Assembly: GCA_040879025.1 (NCBI GenBank)
Contig: JBBDLF010000033.1
Location: 1-64,000, forward strand
Direction: 5' to 3'
DNA: 64,000 nucleotides
DNA from: JBBDLF01 sp040879025
GTDB taxonomy: Bacteria; Pseudomonadota; Gammaproteobacteria; Pseudomonadales; Pseudohongiellaceae
Positions within the stretch are counted from its first letter, which is position 1; every line of letters starts with the position of its first letter. Position numbers and translations under genes: made by a program. Under the pieces are notes generated by a model. The model worked only from the letters and a program-made list of their open reading frames with translations. It did no database searches and had not been told where the DNA came from. Below are positions 43,153 through 52,644 of the stretch, piece by piece.

Positions 43153-44460
43153 TCAGGCGGCCGCCCGCGACCGACCGACGCTCTCGATGCCGCCGCGCGT
43201 CAGGTCAACAATGCATTGCGCTGTCGTCGCTCGCTCAACGGCCTGCTGGGCTTCCTCACTGTCATTTCCGATAACCAGTACCTGAGCCTGATCCAGTAGC
43301 GCGTTGACGTTGTCACACATCAGCGTGGCAATATGCGGTATCTCTTCCTCGATGTAACGTCGGTTGGCCCCGGTCAGCCTTGCCATGGACACGTTACGAT
43401 CAACAATACGGATGTCGCAGCCCTTGCCTATCAGTGATTCAACCAGCGTTACCATGGGACTTTCGCGAAGATCATCGGTATCTTTCTTGAAGGATAAACC
43501 TAATATCCCGATCCGGCGCTTTCCTGTTGCCAGCACTTTGTCTATAGCCTGATCGATCTGAAGCCGGTTGGAAGGTAATATTGAATCAAGTAGCGGCACC
43601 CCGACGTTGGCATGGTGAGCCGCGTACAGCAGCGCCTTCACGTCTTTCGGCAGACAGGATCCTCCGAAGGCAAACCCGGGACGCAAATAGGCTTCGGACA
43701 GGTTCAACTTTTTGTCCAGGCGGAAAATCCGCATGACTTCCTGAGGATCCGCGCCGAGAGCATCGCAGGCATCGCCGATTTCGTTGGCGAAACAGACTTT
43801 CAATGCATGGTAGGCATTGCATACGTATTTGACTGCCTCGGCCGTATTGAACTCTGTCTGCACAAACGGTGCGTCAAGGCTCGCATAGACTGAACGAAGT
43901 GCGGTGGCAGTGGATTTGTCGTCGCATCCCACAAGGGTGAGAGGCGGGTTCTCAAAATCCTTTAGCGCCGTCCCCTCTCTGATGAACTCAGGATTCACTG
44001 CCACCTTGAGATAAGGCTTGAATTCCTCCCCGGCCCCTGCCAGCAATTCGGGGTAGACTGTTGTCAAAGCCGTTCCTGGCAACACGGTACTTCGAATAAT
44101 GACCGTGTACGGCCGCGTGGTGCCGCGGAGCGCGCCGCCAATCTCGCGGCAAACATTCTCCAGCGCAGTGAGACCAAGTTTTCCGTGTCCGTCGCCGGGC
44201 GTTCCGACGCAGACAAAAGCCATATCACTGTTGGTGATCGCTTCATCACAGGAACCGGTCGCCCGCAGCTTGCCGGACTTGACCACGCGAGCCATAAGAT
44301 CATCGAGACCCGGCTCTACGATTGGAGATTTTCCCTCGTTAATCAGTTTGACCTTATCCTGGTTCAGTTCGCAGCCTATGACTTCATAACCGTCGTCGGC
44401 AAAACAGGCTGCGCTGACACAGCCGACATATCCAAGTCCAAACACGCTGATTCGTTTCAT
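43153..44460 (-). CDS. algD: GDP-mannose 6-dehydrogenase-like (AlgD family)
   Basis: This 435-residue sugar dehydrogenase has GLGYVGCVSAACF (Rossmann), STVLPGT, NPEFIREGTALKDF and the catalytic Cys in GFAFGGSCLPKDVKAL. YVCNAYHALKVCFANEIG and LSFKKDTDDLRESP resemble AlgD of Pseudomonas more than UDP-glucose dehydrogenases. It oxidises a nucleotide sugar to the uronic acid, possibly GDP-mannuronate for an alginate-like polymer. No other alg genes are present, so a UDP-sugar substrate is not excluded. ATG 44460 has GGAGG 5 bases before it. Confidence 0.8.
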   Translation of the reverse strand: MKRISVFGLGYVGCVSAACFADDGYEVIGCELNQDKVKLINEGKSPIVEPGLDDLMARVVKSGKLRATGSCDEAITNSDMAFVCVGTPGDGHGKLGLTALENVCREIGGALRGTTRPYTVIIRSTVLPGTALTTVYPELLAGAGEEFKPYLKVAVNPEFIREGTALKDFENPPLTLVGCDDKSTATALRSVYASLDAPFVQTEFNTAEAVKYVCNAYHALKVCFANEIGDACDALGADPQEVMRIFRLDKKLNLSEAYLRPGFAFGGSCLPKDVKALLYAAHHANVGVPLLDSILPSNRLQIDQAIDKVLATGKRRIGILGLSFKKDTDDLRESPMVTLVESLIGKGCDIRIVDRNVSMARLTGANRRYIEEEIPHIATLMCDNVNALLDQAQVLVIGNDSEEAQQAVERATTAQCIVDLTRGGIESVGRSRAAA

Positions 44461-44507
44461 CACTTCCTCCATTTACTCACGCTCCGCCTGACCAAAAGTC
44501 ATGCTTG

Positions 44508-45743
44508 TCAAATTGGACGAGCACCAACAGGAGCCAGCCTCGTTCCCGGTACTTCTCCGCAACAGGTTTCAAACTTATCCGCGACCTTGCCCCATGAATA
44601 GTGTTCGGCCACCAGTCGACGACCGGCTTCACCCAGCTTCAGGCGCAGTGCGGGATTCTGCAGCAACTCAACCACCTTGGCGGCAAACTCTTCAGGGTCG
44701 TCGGCACACAGGAAATGGGTACCATTTTTGAGAGGTAACCCTTCCGCGCCGACTGATGTGGATACGATCGCCTTGGCCATTGACAGGGCTTCGAAAATTT
44801 TAAGGCGTGTACCTCCGCCAACCCGCAATGGAACGATATAGACAGCCGCGGCTTCTATATAGGAGCGAATATCATCCACGGTCCCGGTAACCCTGATACC
44901 AGTGTGTTGAGCAGTTTCACGCAGACGCCGGCCGGGGTTTCGACCCACCACGGACAAAGTGACACCAGGCATCTTTGAGCGTATGTACGGAAATATATTC
45001 GCAATAAAATGGAGAATGGCATCTTCGTTTGGATACCAGTCCATCGATCCGGTGAATACCAGTTCGGGTGATTGCACCGTTAGCGGCCCACCACCAGGGG
45101 TAAAGTAGTCCAGGTCCACGCCGGTGGGAATCGACCGGATATTGTCACTCCCTGCAATTCGGCGCAGGTGGTTTTCATCTTCAACGGAAACCGCCAGAGT
45201 CAGATTGACTCTCTGGCAGGCAAGCTTTTCATACCGGCGGAGCTTGCGCCATTCCAGACCCAGAAGCAGCTTGCGCCAAAAACGGGTCTGGGTATCACAG
45301 AGTCGTTGCCAGATCATATACTCAACGTTATGCGAAAAATATATGACAGGGACTGGCTGATCGAAGCCGATATTGGGAACAGCGACAAGAAAATCGGCTA
45401 TGCACAAATCGTAGTGTTCTTCCCGCAGGCGACGCGAAACTTCTTCATGTAACGCCTCAATCCGGTTTTTGTAAAGATCCACCGGCAGTGCGGTAAACCA
45501 GGAACGGAACAAGGCAAGGATAAAACCTGCAGAGTCACGTTTGGGCGATGCGTGCTCCAGCGACCATATTTTGCAAGCCGATAACTTTCTCTTCAACGCA
45601 TCCGGATCGTCGTCAGGATGATGGGTGGTCAGCACCGTAACCTCGTGTCGGTCTGATAGCTCGGACAGAATATGGAAACTTCTTAGTCTGCCACCTGTAT
45701 TGACCGGCCACAGGCCACCGACTTTTACCCAGAGAATACGCAT
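44508..45743 (-). CDS. Glycosyltransferase family 4
   Basis: This 411-residue GT-B enzyme has WVKVGGLWPVNTGGRLRS (acceptor-side loop), LVFTGSMDWYPNEDAI and VVPLRVGGGTRLKIFEALSM. That last block and the N-terminus match family 4 enzymes in exopolysaccharide clusters. ATG 45743 begins at MRILWVKVGG; earlier in-frame codons give no family sequence. It lies 40 bp after asnB and 47 bp before the dehydrogenase. Confidence 0.85.
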   Translation of the reverse strand: MRILWVKVGGLWPVNTGGRLRSFHILSELSDRHEVTVLTTHHPDDDPDALKRKLSACKIWSLEHASPKRDSAGFILALFRSWFTALPVDLYKNRIEALHEEVSRRLREEHYDLCIADFLVAVPNIGFDQPVPVIYFSHNVEYMIWQRLCDTQTRFWRKLLLGLEWRKLRRYEKLACQRVNLTLAVSVEDENHLRRIAGSDNIRSIPTGVDLDYFTPGGGPLTVQSPELVFTGSMDWYPNEDAILHFIANIFPYIRSKMPGVTLSVVGRNPGRRLRETAQHTGIRVTGTVDDIRSYIEAAAVYIVPLRVGGGTRLKIFEALSMAKAIVSTSVGAEGLPLKNGTHFLCADDPEEFAAKVVELLQNPALRLKLGEAGRRLVAEHYSWGKVADKFETCCGEVPGTRLAPVGARPI

Positions 45744-45783
45744 AGCAAATAGCTCGTCATCGAATAAGTGTAAGCAGGATAAA

Positions 45784-47754
45784 TCAATGCGCCGCCGCGG
45801 CCCGGAATCCGGACTCACCGAAATGAAATTCCGGATGATCGGTGTTGCCGTATACCAGCGCCGGATCTTCCCCATCAATGAAAATACGTTGCCACATTTC
45901 CAGATTGACGAGAAGCCACAGCCTTTCGCCGTGATCAGCCTTTCCCTGGCAATGTTCGGATACAAGCCGCGTCAGTGTGTCGGAGCGGAAATAACCTCGC
46001 TCGAGACTACGGGGGCCAAGGACAAACTCGTCAAGAATGTGGCGAAATTGGCTTCTCAGCCATGAACTGGTAGGCACGGGAAAGCCCATCTTTTTGCGCG
46101 TAAGAATTTCCTTTGGAACAAGGTCGCTGACCGCTTCACGCAACAGCGCTTTGGTCTGCCAACCTCTAAGTTTGCAAGAACCCGGAATAGCGGCCACGTG
46201 TTCCACCAGCAGGTGATCGAGGAATGGTACCCGACTTTCCAGCGAAGCGGCCATACTCATCTGGTCCTGCTTCATCAACAGTTCGACCAGATAGGTTTGC
46301 AGGTCCGCATGACTCATGCATTGAAGGGTTTCAGTTCCGGCGTCGTGATAGCACCTCAGGCCCTGCGCGTAAGGTTCACGCGAATGAAACAGCTCCGGAT
46401 TTTCCAGCAATGATTCTCGCAATTCATCCTTGAAAACCGCAAAGTTTTCAAAGAACAGTTGCCTGGGTTCCATATCCAGTGCCAGAAATGTTCGTTCCGC
46501 ATAGCGGCGCATGGCCTTGGGCAGTTTCGGTACAACCGCGGCGATCGCTTCGCGCGCGCCGCCAGGAAATACTTTCCCGTAAACAGCACCGAAGCGGCTA
46601 TTCCAGGCGGTGGCGCGATATCGATAACCATAGCCAAGAAACAGTTCATCGGCACCTTCTCCTGTCAGAACCACTTTGACATGTTCATGCGCCAGCCGTG
46701 AAATAATGTGCAGGGGTATGCTCGATGTAAAGGCAATGGGTTCATCTTCATGCCAGATCATACTTGGAAGTGCGGAGAAAAATTGTGCCGGGCTGACCAG
46801 TACATCGCGATGATCCGAACCTACTGATTCGGCTGCCATTCTTGCGTACGCAAGTTCGTTGGCGTCACTCTCGCTGAAGCCGACTGAGAATGTCTGGATC
46901 GGTTCATCCACCATGGGTGCCATGAGTGCCGCCAGCAGACTTGAGTCAAGCCCTCCGGAAAGAAACAGGCCCACAGGGACGTCACTGACGAGATGGCTGC
47001 GCACCGCGTCAGACAGGCGGCAGCGTATCGTTTCAATGTAGTCGTTTCGGGAAAGTCTCTCTTCCCCCTGGTGGGTTGTGGGAGGCTTCCAGTAACGGAA
47101 TTCCGTGATACCTGAGTCCGGGGTCCATGACATTGTGTGTCCGGGTAGCAGTTTGTGGATTCCCTGGAAGAAGGTCTCGGCACCCGCGACGAACCGGGTA
47201 GCGAGAAACTCCGGCAAAATGGCCTGATTGAGTCGCGGTCTCACGCCCTGTGCCGCCAGAATCGCCTTGATCTCGGAACCGAACAGCAATTCTTTTTCAG
47301 TCACCGCGTAATACAGCGGCTTGATACCCAAGCGGTCCCGGGCAAGGAACAGACGCTGTTTCCTGACATCCCAAATGGCGAAGGCAAACATGCCTCTTAG
47401 ATGTTCTACGCACGTTTCACCGAACAATTCCCAGGCATGCAATATAACTTCAGTATCAGACTCTGTTTCGAAACGGAATCCCCAGGATTGCAACAGGCTT
47501 CTGAGTTCGCGGTAGTTGTACACCTCCCCGTTATAAGTGATCCAGACATCACGGGTGGCATTGGGCATGGGTTGGTGACCACCGGCCAGATCAATGATCG
47601 ACAGCCTGCGATGTGCGAGGCCAATTCGTTCCGCCACCATGACTCCCGCGTCGTCGGGTCCTCTGTGCCACAGGCTGTCCCTCATCCGCAGCAAACGCCC
47701 TTCTTCGATGCGGTGGTGGTGATTGAGCTTCAGTATTCCGGCAATTCCGCACAT
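45784..47754 (-). CDS. asnB: AsnB-type glutamine amidotransferase
   Basis: This 656-residue protein starts MCGIAGIL, with the nucleophile Cys2, and has a class II glutaminase domain (about 1-190, HRRLSIIDLAGGHQPM, GEVYNY) and an asparagine-synthase domain (about 215-600) with VGLFLSGGLDSSL (PP-loop). In exopolysaccharide clusters such proteins probably amidate a uronic acid or another carboxyl of the polymer; true asparagine synthesis is the alternative. Length fits the cluster-associated AsnB group seen with XrtA systems. Confidence 0.85.
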   Translation of the reverse strand: MCGIAGILKLNHHHRIEEGRLLRMRDSLWHRGPDDAGVMVAERIGLAHRRLSIIDLAGGHQPMPNATRDVWITYNGEVYNYRELRSLLQSWGFRFETESDTEVILHAWELFGETCVEHLRGMFAFAIWDVRKQRLFLARDRLGIKPLYYAVTEKELLFGSEIKAILAAQGVRPRLNQAILPEFLATRFVAGAETFFQGIHKLLPGHTMSWTPDSGITEFRYWKPPTTHQGEERLSRNDYIETIRCRLSDAVRSHLVSDVPVGLFLSGGLDSSLLAALMAPMVDEPIQTFSVGFSESDANELAYARMAAESVGSDHRDVLVSPAQFFSALPSMIWHEDEPIAFTSSIPLHIISRLAHEHVKVVLTGEGADELFLGYGYRYRATAWNSRFGAVYGKVFPGGAREAIAAVVPKLPKAMRRYAERTFLALDMEPRQLFFENFAVFKDELRESLLENPELFHSREPYAQGLRCYHDAGTETLQCMSHADLQTYLVELLMKQDQMSMAASLESRVPFLDHLLVEHVAAIPGSCKLRGWQTKALLREAVSDLVPKEILTRKKMGFPVPTSSWLRSQFRHILDEFVLGPRSLERGYFRSDTLTRLVSEHCQGKADHGERLWLLVNLEMWQRIFIDGEDPALVYGNTDHPEFHFGESGFRAAAAH

Positions 47755-47774
47755 GTTTGCTTATCTTCTACTGA

Positions 47775-49964
47775 TCAGTTAAGAACAACATTGTGATTGT
47801 CAATGCGTACAGTGTCCTGTCCGACAATCATTCCAACAATGCCGTTATTGAGTATTGGTAAAGCCACAGGCGGCGGAGCTTCCTCTTCCACCAGCGGATA
47901 AATCAGGGTAATGATTCGCAGCGGCAATTCGGTTTCAACCCGGCACGTAAGCACCGGGGCCGGCATTCGCTGGCCATAGTTTGTCGAAACCCAGCCATCA
48001 ATTGGATCCAGAATGCCTGATCTGACTTCGGTCTTAAGATCGATCCCGGCGTAGGGTTTAATCAAAAGCGCTCGACCGTTTCGACAGGCCCGGACCCATT
48101 CGTCCGCTTCCTTGTTCACCCTTATGGGTGCGAACTGGTACCTTACCTCTACCTGGTGGCGAGCCTTGGCCGTCAGGTCGTCAACAATCAACCAGTACGA
48201 CTTTTTGACGAAAAGCACTCGCCGGCGGTGAATGACGGGATCATCCAGAATCTGGTAAGCATCGTGCCAGGCATCAGCAAGTTCCAGTTCCGGGCTGAAT
48301 TCCGTTCGGTTCAGCCGCGCCGACGGTCTGCGCGACCGCCAGGCGAAAGGACCCGCGGGCTCGGCCTGACCGCGGCCGTCAACGGTTACCGTATTGTGCG
48401 CTCGGGTTCCGCGAAAATGATCGCGCCATTTATGACTGCTCGTATAACAATAGGTCCCTGAATCGACAAGAAACGTCTGTCCGAAAGCACTGCATTGAAC
48501 ACTCAGCAAGTCGGCATGCCCATGCCCCCCGCTCATTTCACATCCCAGCGGCCCCGTATCGAAAAGCAGTTGGTGCTTTCTGAAGGGTTCGTGAATGACA
48601 ACGTAACCACCTTCCCGAAACGTTCGGCTTTCTTTTACAATGGGAGATTCCTGAAGCAATGAAGCGAACACATCCACGGCGGATGAGCCAAGCAACCACA
48701 ATGTTTCCGAAGCCAGCGCGCCGGCCGCCAACGCATAGTCGCTGCGTTTGAAAAACACGGCGGCTGTAGAAAACAGTGCGGAAAAATCTTCCTGAGGACG
48801 ACGAACCAACGGCAGCAACCAACCACCGTCTGAATCGCCGGTCTGTGGAACACTCCCGTCGGGCCGACTGATAGCCAACAGGAAGTCCAGCATTTTCTGT
48901 ATGCGTTCCGTAACCTGTCGCGGCAACTTTTCTCCGTTACGTGCCGCAAGAATGCCAAAGTGAAGGTAAATCTCCACCGTGTAATATTGATACCGCGACG
49001 ATTGCTCAAAATAGACACCATCGGGGTGCACCTGACAATGAATCTGTTTTTCAAGTATCTGCCTGCCAAGTGACCGCCATCGATCAGCGCCCTGAAGCTC
49101 CGGCATCAATGTGCCCAGGTAATATAAACCCAGCGCTTCCCCGGTGAGGTGTGTGTTCGGAGAAAAGTAATAGGAGAGATAACGTTCAATGTAACACGCG
49201 TGGGTACGCATCCAGGCCAGCATCTCGACAAAGAGTGTGGGTGACAAGGCTCTGGAGCCCCGAAACAGGAATAGCGCCCAGCACCACGAAATAAGCCGTA
49301 TCGAAACCTCCAGAGAACTGGACCAGTTGATTCCCAGTCCTGGTGGATTGTTTCGCATCCAGTCCCTGATCTGCAAAGAAAACACATGGCAGTACCGTTC
49401 GTCACCGGTGAGGCGGTAGGCCTGCCCCAGATCCAGCATCCACTGGTGACGGTTAAGTTCCCAGATTACTTTGCTGTCTCCGTTGCGATCATCCAGTGGA
49501 TTAATCCGACTCCAGTGCATCATTGGGGCCCTTCTACCAGTAGTGGGATCCAGATGCCAGTCTGCGGGTGTACCAAAGAACAGCCGGCCATAACCCAGAA
49601 TGTAAAACTCATCCCAACACGCCGCGTCCGCACTGGAGAGAATTTTTCTGAGCTCCTCTCCATGATCGTTTTCGATGATGTTTACGATGTCGTTGTTGTC
49701 GGCACCATTAAAGAATCTTGGCTCAGCGACGCCACCGAATCGTTGAAACAAGTCCTGGGAAGCGACTTCCATATCGCCGCGCTGATAAAGGTTCAACGAT
49801 TCGGCGAAGCTTCCTTCCGGTTTCATATGGTCAAACAGGCACGGAGGTTGCTGCCCGTTTTCAGTTGATGTGACGGTATATCGTTCCATGGTTTTGGAAG
49901 CCTCGCGCAAGCCGCGAAAGGCCAGTTCAGAAGGTTTCATCGAAAATAATTTCTGTAGCCTCAC
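47775..49964 (-). CDS. Heparinase II/III-like polysaccharide lyase
   Basis: This 729-residue protein has an N-terminal alpha toroid (about 90-370, NWSSSLEVSIRLISWCWAL; NTHLTGEALGLYYLG) and a C-terminal beta domain (about 440-700) with GCEMSGGHGHADLLSVQ and GTRAHNTVTVDGRG, the Heparinase_II_III region. Such proteins cleave acidic polysaccharides. No signal peptide is visible, yet the genes beside it make an acidic polymer; it may trim or edit chains. GTG 49964 shares GTGA with the upstream stop; the glycine-rich region before it looks like a ribosome-binding site. Confidence 0.8.
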   Translation of the reverse strand: MRLQKLFSMKPSELAFRGLREASKTMERYTVTSTENGQQPPCLFDHMKPEGSFAESLNLYQRGDMEVASQDLFQRFGGVAEPRFFNGADNNDIVNIIENDHGEELRKILSSADAACWDEFYILGYGRLFFGTPADWHLDPTTGRRAPMMHWSRINPLDDRNGDSKVIWELNRHQWMLDLGQAYRLTGDERYCHVFSLQIRDWMRNNPPGLGINWSSSLEVSIRLISWCWALFLFRGSRALSPTLFVEMLAWMRTHACYIERYLSYYFSPNTHLTGEALGLYYLGTLMPELQGADRWRSLGRQILEKQIHCQVHPDGVYFEQSSRYQYYTVEIYLHFGILAARNGEKLPRQVTERIQKMLDFLLAISRPDGSVPQTGDSDGGWLLPLVRRPQEDFSALFSTAAVFFKRSDYALAAGALASETLWLLGSSAVDVFASLLQESPIVKESRTFREGGYVVIHEPFRKHQLLFDTGPLGCEMSGGHGHADLLSVQCSAFGQTFLVDSGTYCYTSSHKWRDHFRGTRAHNTVTVDGRGQAEPAGPFAWRSRRPSARLNRTEFSPELELADAWHDAYQILDDPVIHRRRVLFVKKSYWLIVDDLTAKARHQVEVRYQFAPIRVNKEADEWVRACRNGRALLIKPYAGIDLKTEVRSGILDPIDGWVSTNYGQRMPAPVLTCRVETELPLRIITLIYPLVEEEAPPPVALPILNNGIVGMIVGQDTVRIDNHNVVLN

Positions 49965-51106
49965 ACTCCGCCCCTTGAGTAAAGTTCAGCCCATTCCGAG
50001 GAAACCGAGGGCCAGGTATATTTTTCCACTTCGGTACGGGCGCGGTTACGCATGGCGGCAGCCTGGCTCTGGTTCTCCAATAATTTGAGAATCGCTTCGG
50101 CCATGACTTCCGGCGCGTCCTGAGGCACAATTTCTCCAGTCAGCCCGCGCTTGACCATGGATGGAATATCGCCGGTGGGTGTCGAGATCACGCTAAGACC
50201 TGCTGCAAATGCCTCCAGAATCGAGACCGGCTGGTTATCCACCACCGATGAATTAATAAAAATATCCGCCTCATCATAGATCGCCGGCATTTGTTCCGGC
50301 TCGACTCTGCCCGCGAATCGAACATTAGCAACGCGATTGGCCCTGACCCATTGCCTTAGCTGCTCCTCCTCACTGCCATATCCTACGACAGTCAGTGTGG
50401 CATCCGGTCGCTTCCTCTGTACCAGCGCAAAGGCCCTCAGTGTATTGTCCACACGATAATAAGGTTCGAGGTTTCTTGAAGACAGCAGGCGAGGCTGTAA
50501 GGGAGAACGATCGCGATACTGAAAGAGTGAGGTATCCACAATGTTGCGAATGACCCGGGTTTGATAGCCGAAACCGGCGAACACCTTCGCCAGATAAGTC
50601 GAAGGGACCACGATTTTATCGACCATGCGTAACCAGGGATGCACCAGTACTCCCCACTTGCCAAGATGGTCCTGGGCCTCACCGCTGTGATAATTCAGAA
50701 CGACCCGTTTGTTGAAAAGGCGCGATGCAAGAATGGCAGGAACCGGACTCAACAGAAATGACCAATACGACGCGGAAAATACGTGTACCACATCTGCACG
50801 ACGGAGTTCGCGCAATGCCGGCAAATACAGCAGCTGATTTACCAATGTTCGAAGAAACGGTATGCGTCTTAGCCAGCCCATCCCGGGTGGGAAGCGGGGG
50901 TTGATAGGGATGAACAAGACCTCGAAGCCCTCGCCAGCCAAGGCATCGGCAAGATCTTTGGCTTGTACCCCCTGCCCGCCAAGAATATCCAGGCTGGGCG
51001 CGACCAGTGCAATGGTTTGACTGTCCGATATCGTAACTGCTGACATGCTGCCCATTGTTGTGCTGATCGCTGTGCTACGTGTTGTACTACGTGTTGTGCT
51101 ACTCAT
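49961..51106 (-). CDS. Glycosyltransferase family 4
   Basis: This 381-residue GT-B enzyme has LVAPSLDILGGQGVQAKDLA, VVGYGSEEEQLRQWV, and INSSVVDNQPVSILEAFAAGLSV-type family 4 motifs. The first 18 residues are a Ser/Thr/Arg-rich repeat from three near-identical 12-bp DNA units (51072-51103). The true start could be a later ATG at MGSMSAVTI (about residue 18), which gives a more usual length. ATG 51106 has no strong ribosome-binding site. Confidence 0.82.
   Translation of the reverse strand: MSSTTRSTTRSTAISTTMGSMSAVTISDSQTIALVAPSLDILGGQGVQAKDLADALAGEGFEVLFIPINPRFPPGMGWLRRIPFLRTLVNQLLYLPALRELRRADVVHVFSASYWSFLLSPVPAILASRLFNKRVVLNYHSGEAQDHLGKWGVLVHPWLRMVDKIVVPSTYLAKVFAGFGYQTRVIRNIVDTSLFQYRDRSPLQPRLLSSRNLEPYYRVDNTLRAFALVQRKRPDATLTVVGYGSEEEQLRQWVRANRVANVRFAGRVEPEQMPAIYDEADIFINSSVVDNQPVSILEAFAAGLSVISTPTGDIPSMVKRGLTGEIVPQDAPEVMAEAILKLLENQSQAAAMRNRARTEVEKYTWPSVSSEWAELYSRGGV
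51072..51103. repeat. 12-bp tandem repeat at a glycosyltransferase start
   Basis: About 2.7 copies of a TGCTACGTGTTG-like 12-mer, in frame and encoding a Ser-Thr-Arg-rich start. In-frame repeats of 12 bp can gain or lose units without a frameshift. Copy number may vary between strains. Confidence 0.65.
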
Positions 51107-51484
51107 TGTAGTGACGCCCTGACAGATCGAGCCGCCGTGAAAGTGAAGTGCGGCATTTTATTGCATACAGGTATGGTGGCTGACCTTCGGACAGACTTCG
51201 TCCCCTTCGCCCGGCTCACGGTGAATTCTGACCGACTTCAATTGTTAGTGACGCCAGGTCCATGCGGCGGGGATCATCCGTGTAAATTCACAATAGATGA
51301 ACAAATCCCATCATCATTTTTAAACGATTATTTACAAACTACCTGACTATCCCTTCTTCGATCAGGTGATTTTCTATCGACGTTTCCTGTAACCACGATA
51401 ACTTGATTGACCCGAGTAACATATAGGTGAAACCACTGAAGGCTAAAGGGGGATATGCCCTAGGGAACCTCTGATCAAGTGCAA
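51107..51484. other. Intergenic region in the exopolysaccharide cluster
   Basis: About 380 bp with no supported gene; short open stretches in it look random. It is AT-richer around 51300-51345 and carries ACCTGA/TCAGGT (51341-51367). It separates the HAF-repeat gene from the glycosyltransferase and is the likeliest place for an internal promoter. Confidence 0.5.
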
Positions 51485-52588
51485 TCATCCCCGGCGCAAC
51501 AGCATAAACGCCCGCACTTCTCCCTGCCATATCCCGGTGCCGACAATGTCGCCGTTGTCGCTGATGCCGGCGGCTTCAAGCAATACCCAGCCTGAATCGG
51601 GGGAAAGGGTCTCGTTCAGGTCGGTAGTGGTTCCCTGATTCCACAGCACAGCCCGGGAAAGAGACAACTCTGCCCTCCCCGACCAGCCAACGATTTCACC
51701 CTGATTGTTAATTCCCAGTGCACGGCTGTCTTCGTGACCTTCCAGTGTTCCCAGATCCCGCATTTCACGGTCGCTCCACAGGAACGCGCGAGCCATCAGG
51801 CCTTCAGCAGAGCCGGACCAGCCAACAATTTGTGTCCGGTTGTTAACAGCCAGTGCAACGCTTGACGAATGCCCGGGAAGCGTACCGATCAGTTCGCGCC
51901 GGCCGTTCTCCCACAAGAAGGCGTATCGCTCATAGGCGCGACCAGTTTCCCTGCGGCCCGCGTCTTGCGCATAATAGCCGACAATCTGACTTTCGCTGTT
52001 GATATCAAACGCTCGGCTTATAGACCAGTCGTTCCTGCCTCCGCCTATGTCCTGCATTACTCCTTCTTCCCATAGAAAGGCATGATGTACTTCGGGTCCT
52101 TGCCGCGTTTCCGCACTGCCTACTACCTGGCCGGTTTCATTTACCCCGTAGGCTTCGCTGCTGCCATAACGTGTGTTGAAATCACAAGGGCAATACAGAG
52201 CTCCCAGGGATTCAATGCGACCGTTGCTCCAAATAAATGCCTGGGTCACTTCATCATATTGTCGGCCGTACTGATTAATGCCGCTGTATCCGACAACGAT
52301 ACGACGCTCATTCACGGCAGTCGCAACACTTTCCGACCCTCCGGGCAAGGCTCCGATATCAATCAATATGCCATCGCTGTAAAGAAAACCGTGGCGTTGT
52401 CCCGCGTTGGTTACTGACCAGCCCACTACCCGGCCGTCATTGTCTATCGATTGTGCTCCACTCGATTCGCCTCCCAGTGTTCCCAGATTCACGATTCTGT
52501 AGGATTGAGCCGATGTGGTCTGCGATACGACTACAAACAATGTAACGACAAACCAGCATGTCATGTAATTCAGGCGTCCTTTCATCAT
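51485..52588 (-). CDS. Secreted HAF-repeat protein
   Basis: This 367-residue protein has a signal peptide (cleavage near TTSAQ, about 27) and seven tandem repeats of about 45-50 residues, each with an AFLW-like start, a LGTL-like strand and an IVGWS-like end, for example RAFLWSDREMRDLGTLEGH. HAF repeats are predicted extracellular and form beta-rich propeller-like folds of unknown function. No PEP-CTERM or LPXTG tail. ATG 52588 follows AAGGGA; a second ATG comes directly after. Flanking genes are the flippase and a glycosyltransferase. Confidence 0.8.
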   Translation of the reverse strand: MMKGRLNYMTCWFVVTLFVVVSQTTSAQSYRIVNLGTLGGESSGAQSIDNDGRVVGWSVTNAGQRHGFLYSDGILIDIGALPGGSESVATAVNERRIVVGYSGINQYGRQYDEVTQAFIWSNGRIESLGALYCPCDFNTRYGSSEAYGVNETGQVVGSAETRQGPEVHHAFLWEEGVMQDIGGGRNDWSISRAFDINSESQIVGYYAQDAGRRETGRAYERYAFLWENGRRELIGTLPGHSSSVALAVNNRTQIVGWSGSAEGLMARAFLWSDREMRDLGTLEGHEDSRALGINNQGEIVGWSGRAELSLSRAVLWNQGTTTDLNETLSPDSGWVLLEAAGISDNGDIVGTGIWQGEVRAFMLLRRG

Positions 52589-52644
52589 CAATTCCCTTCC
52601 GATTACGAACTTTTCACGTTTCCGTACCTGTCTCGTCCAAGCCG

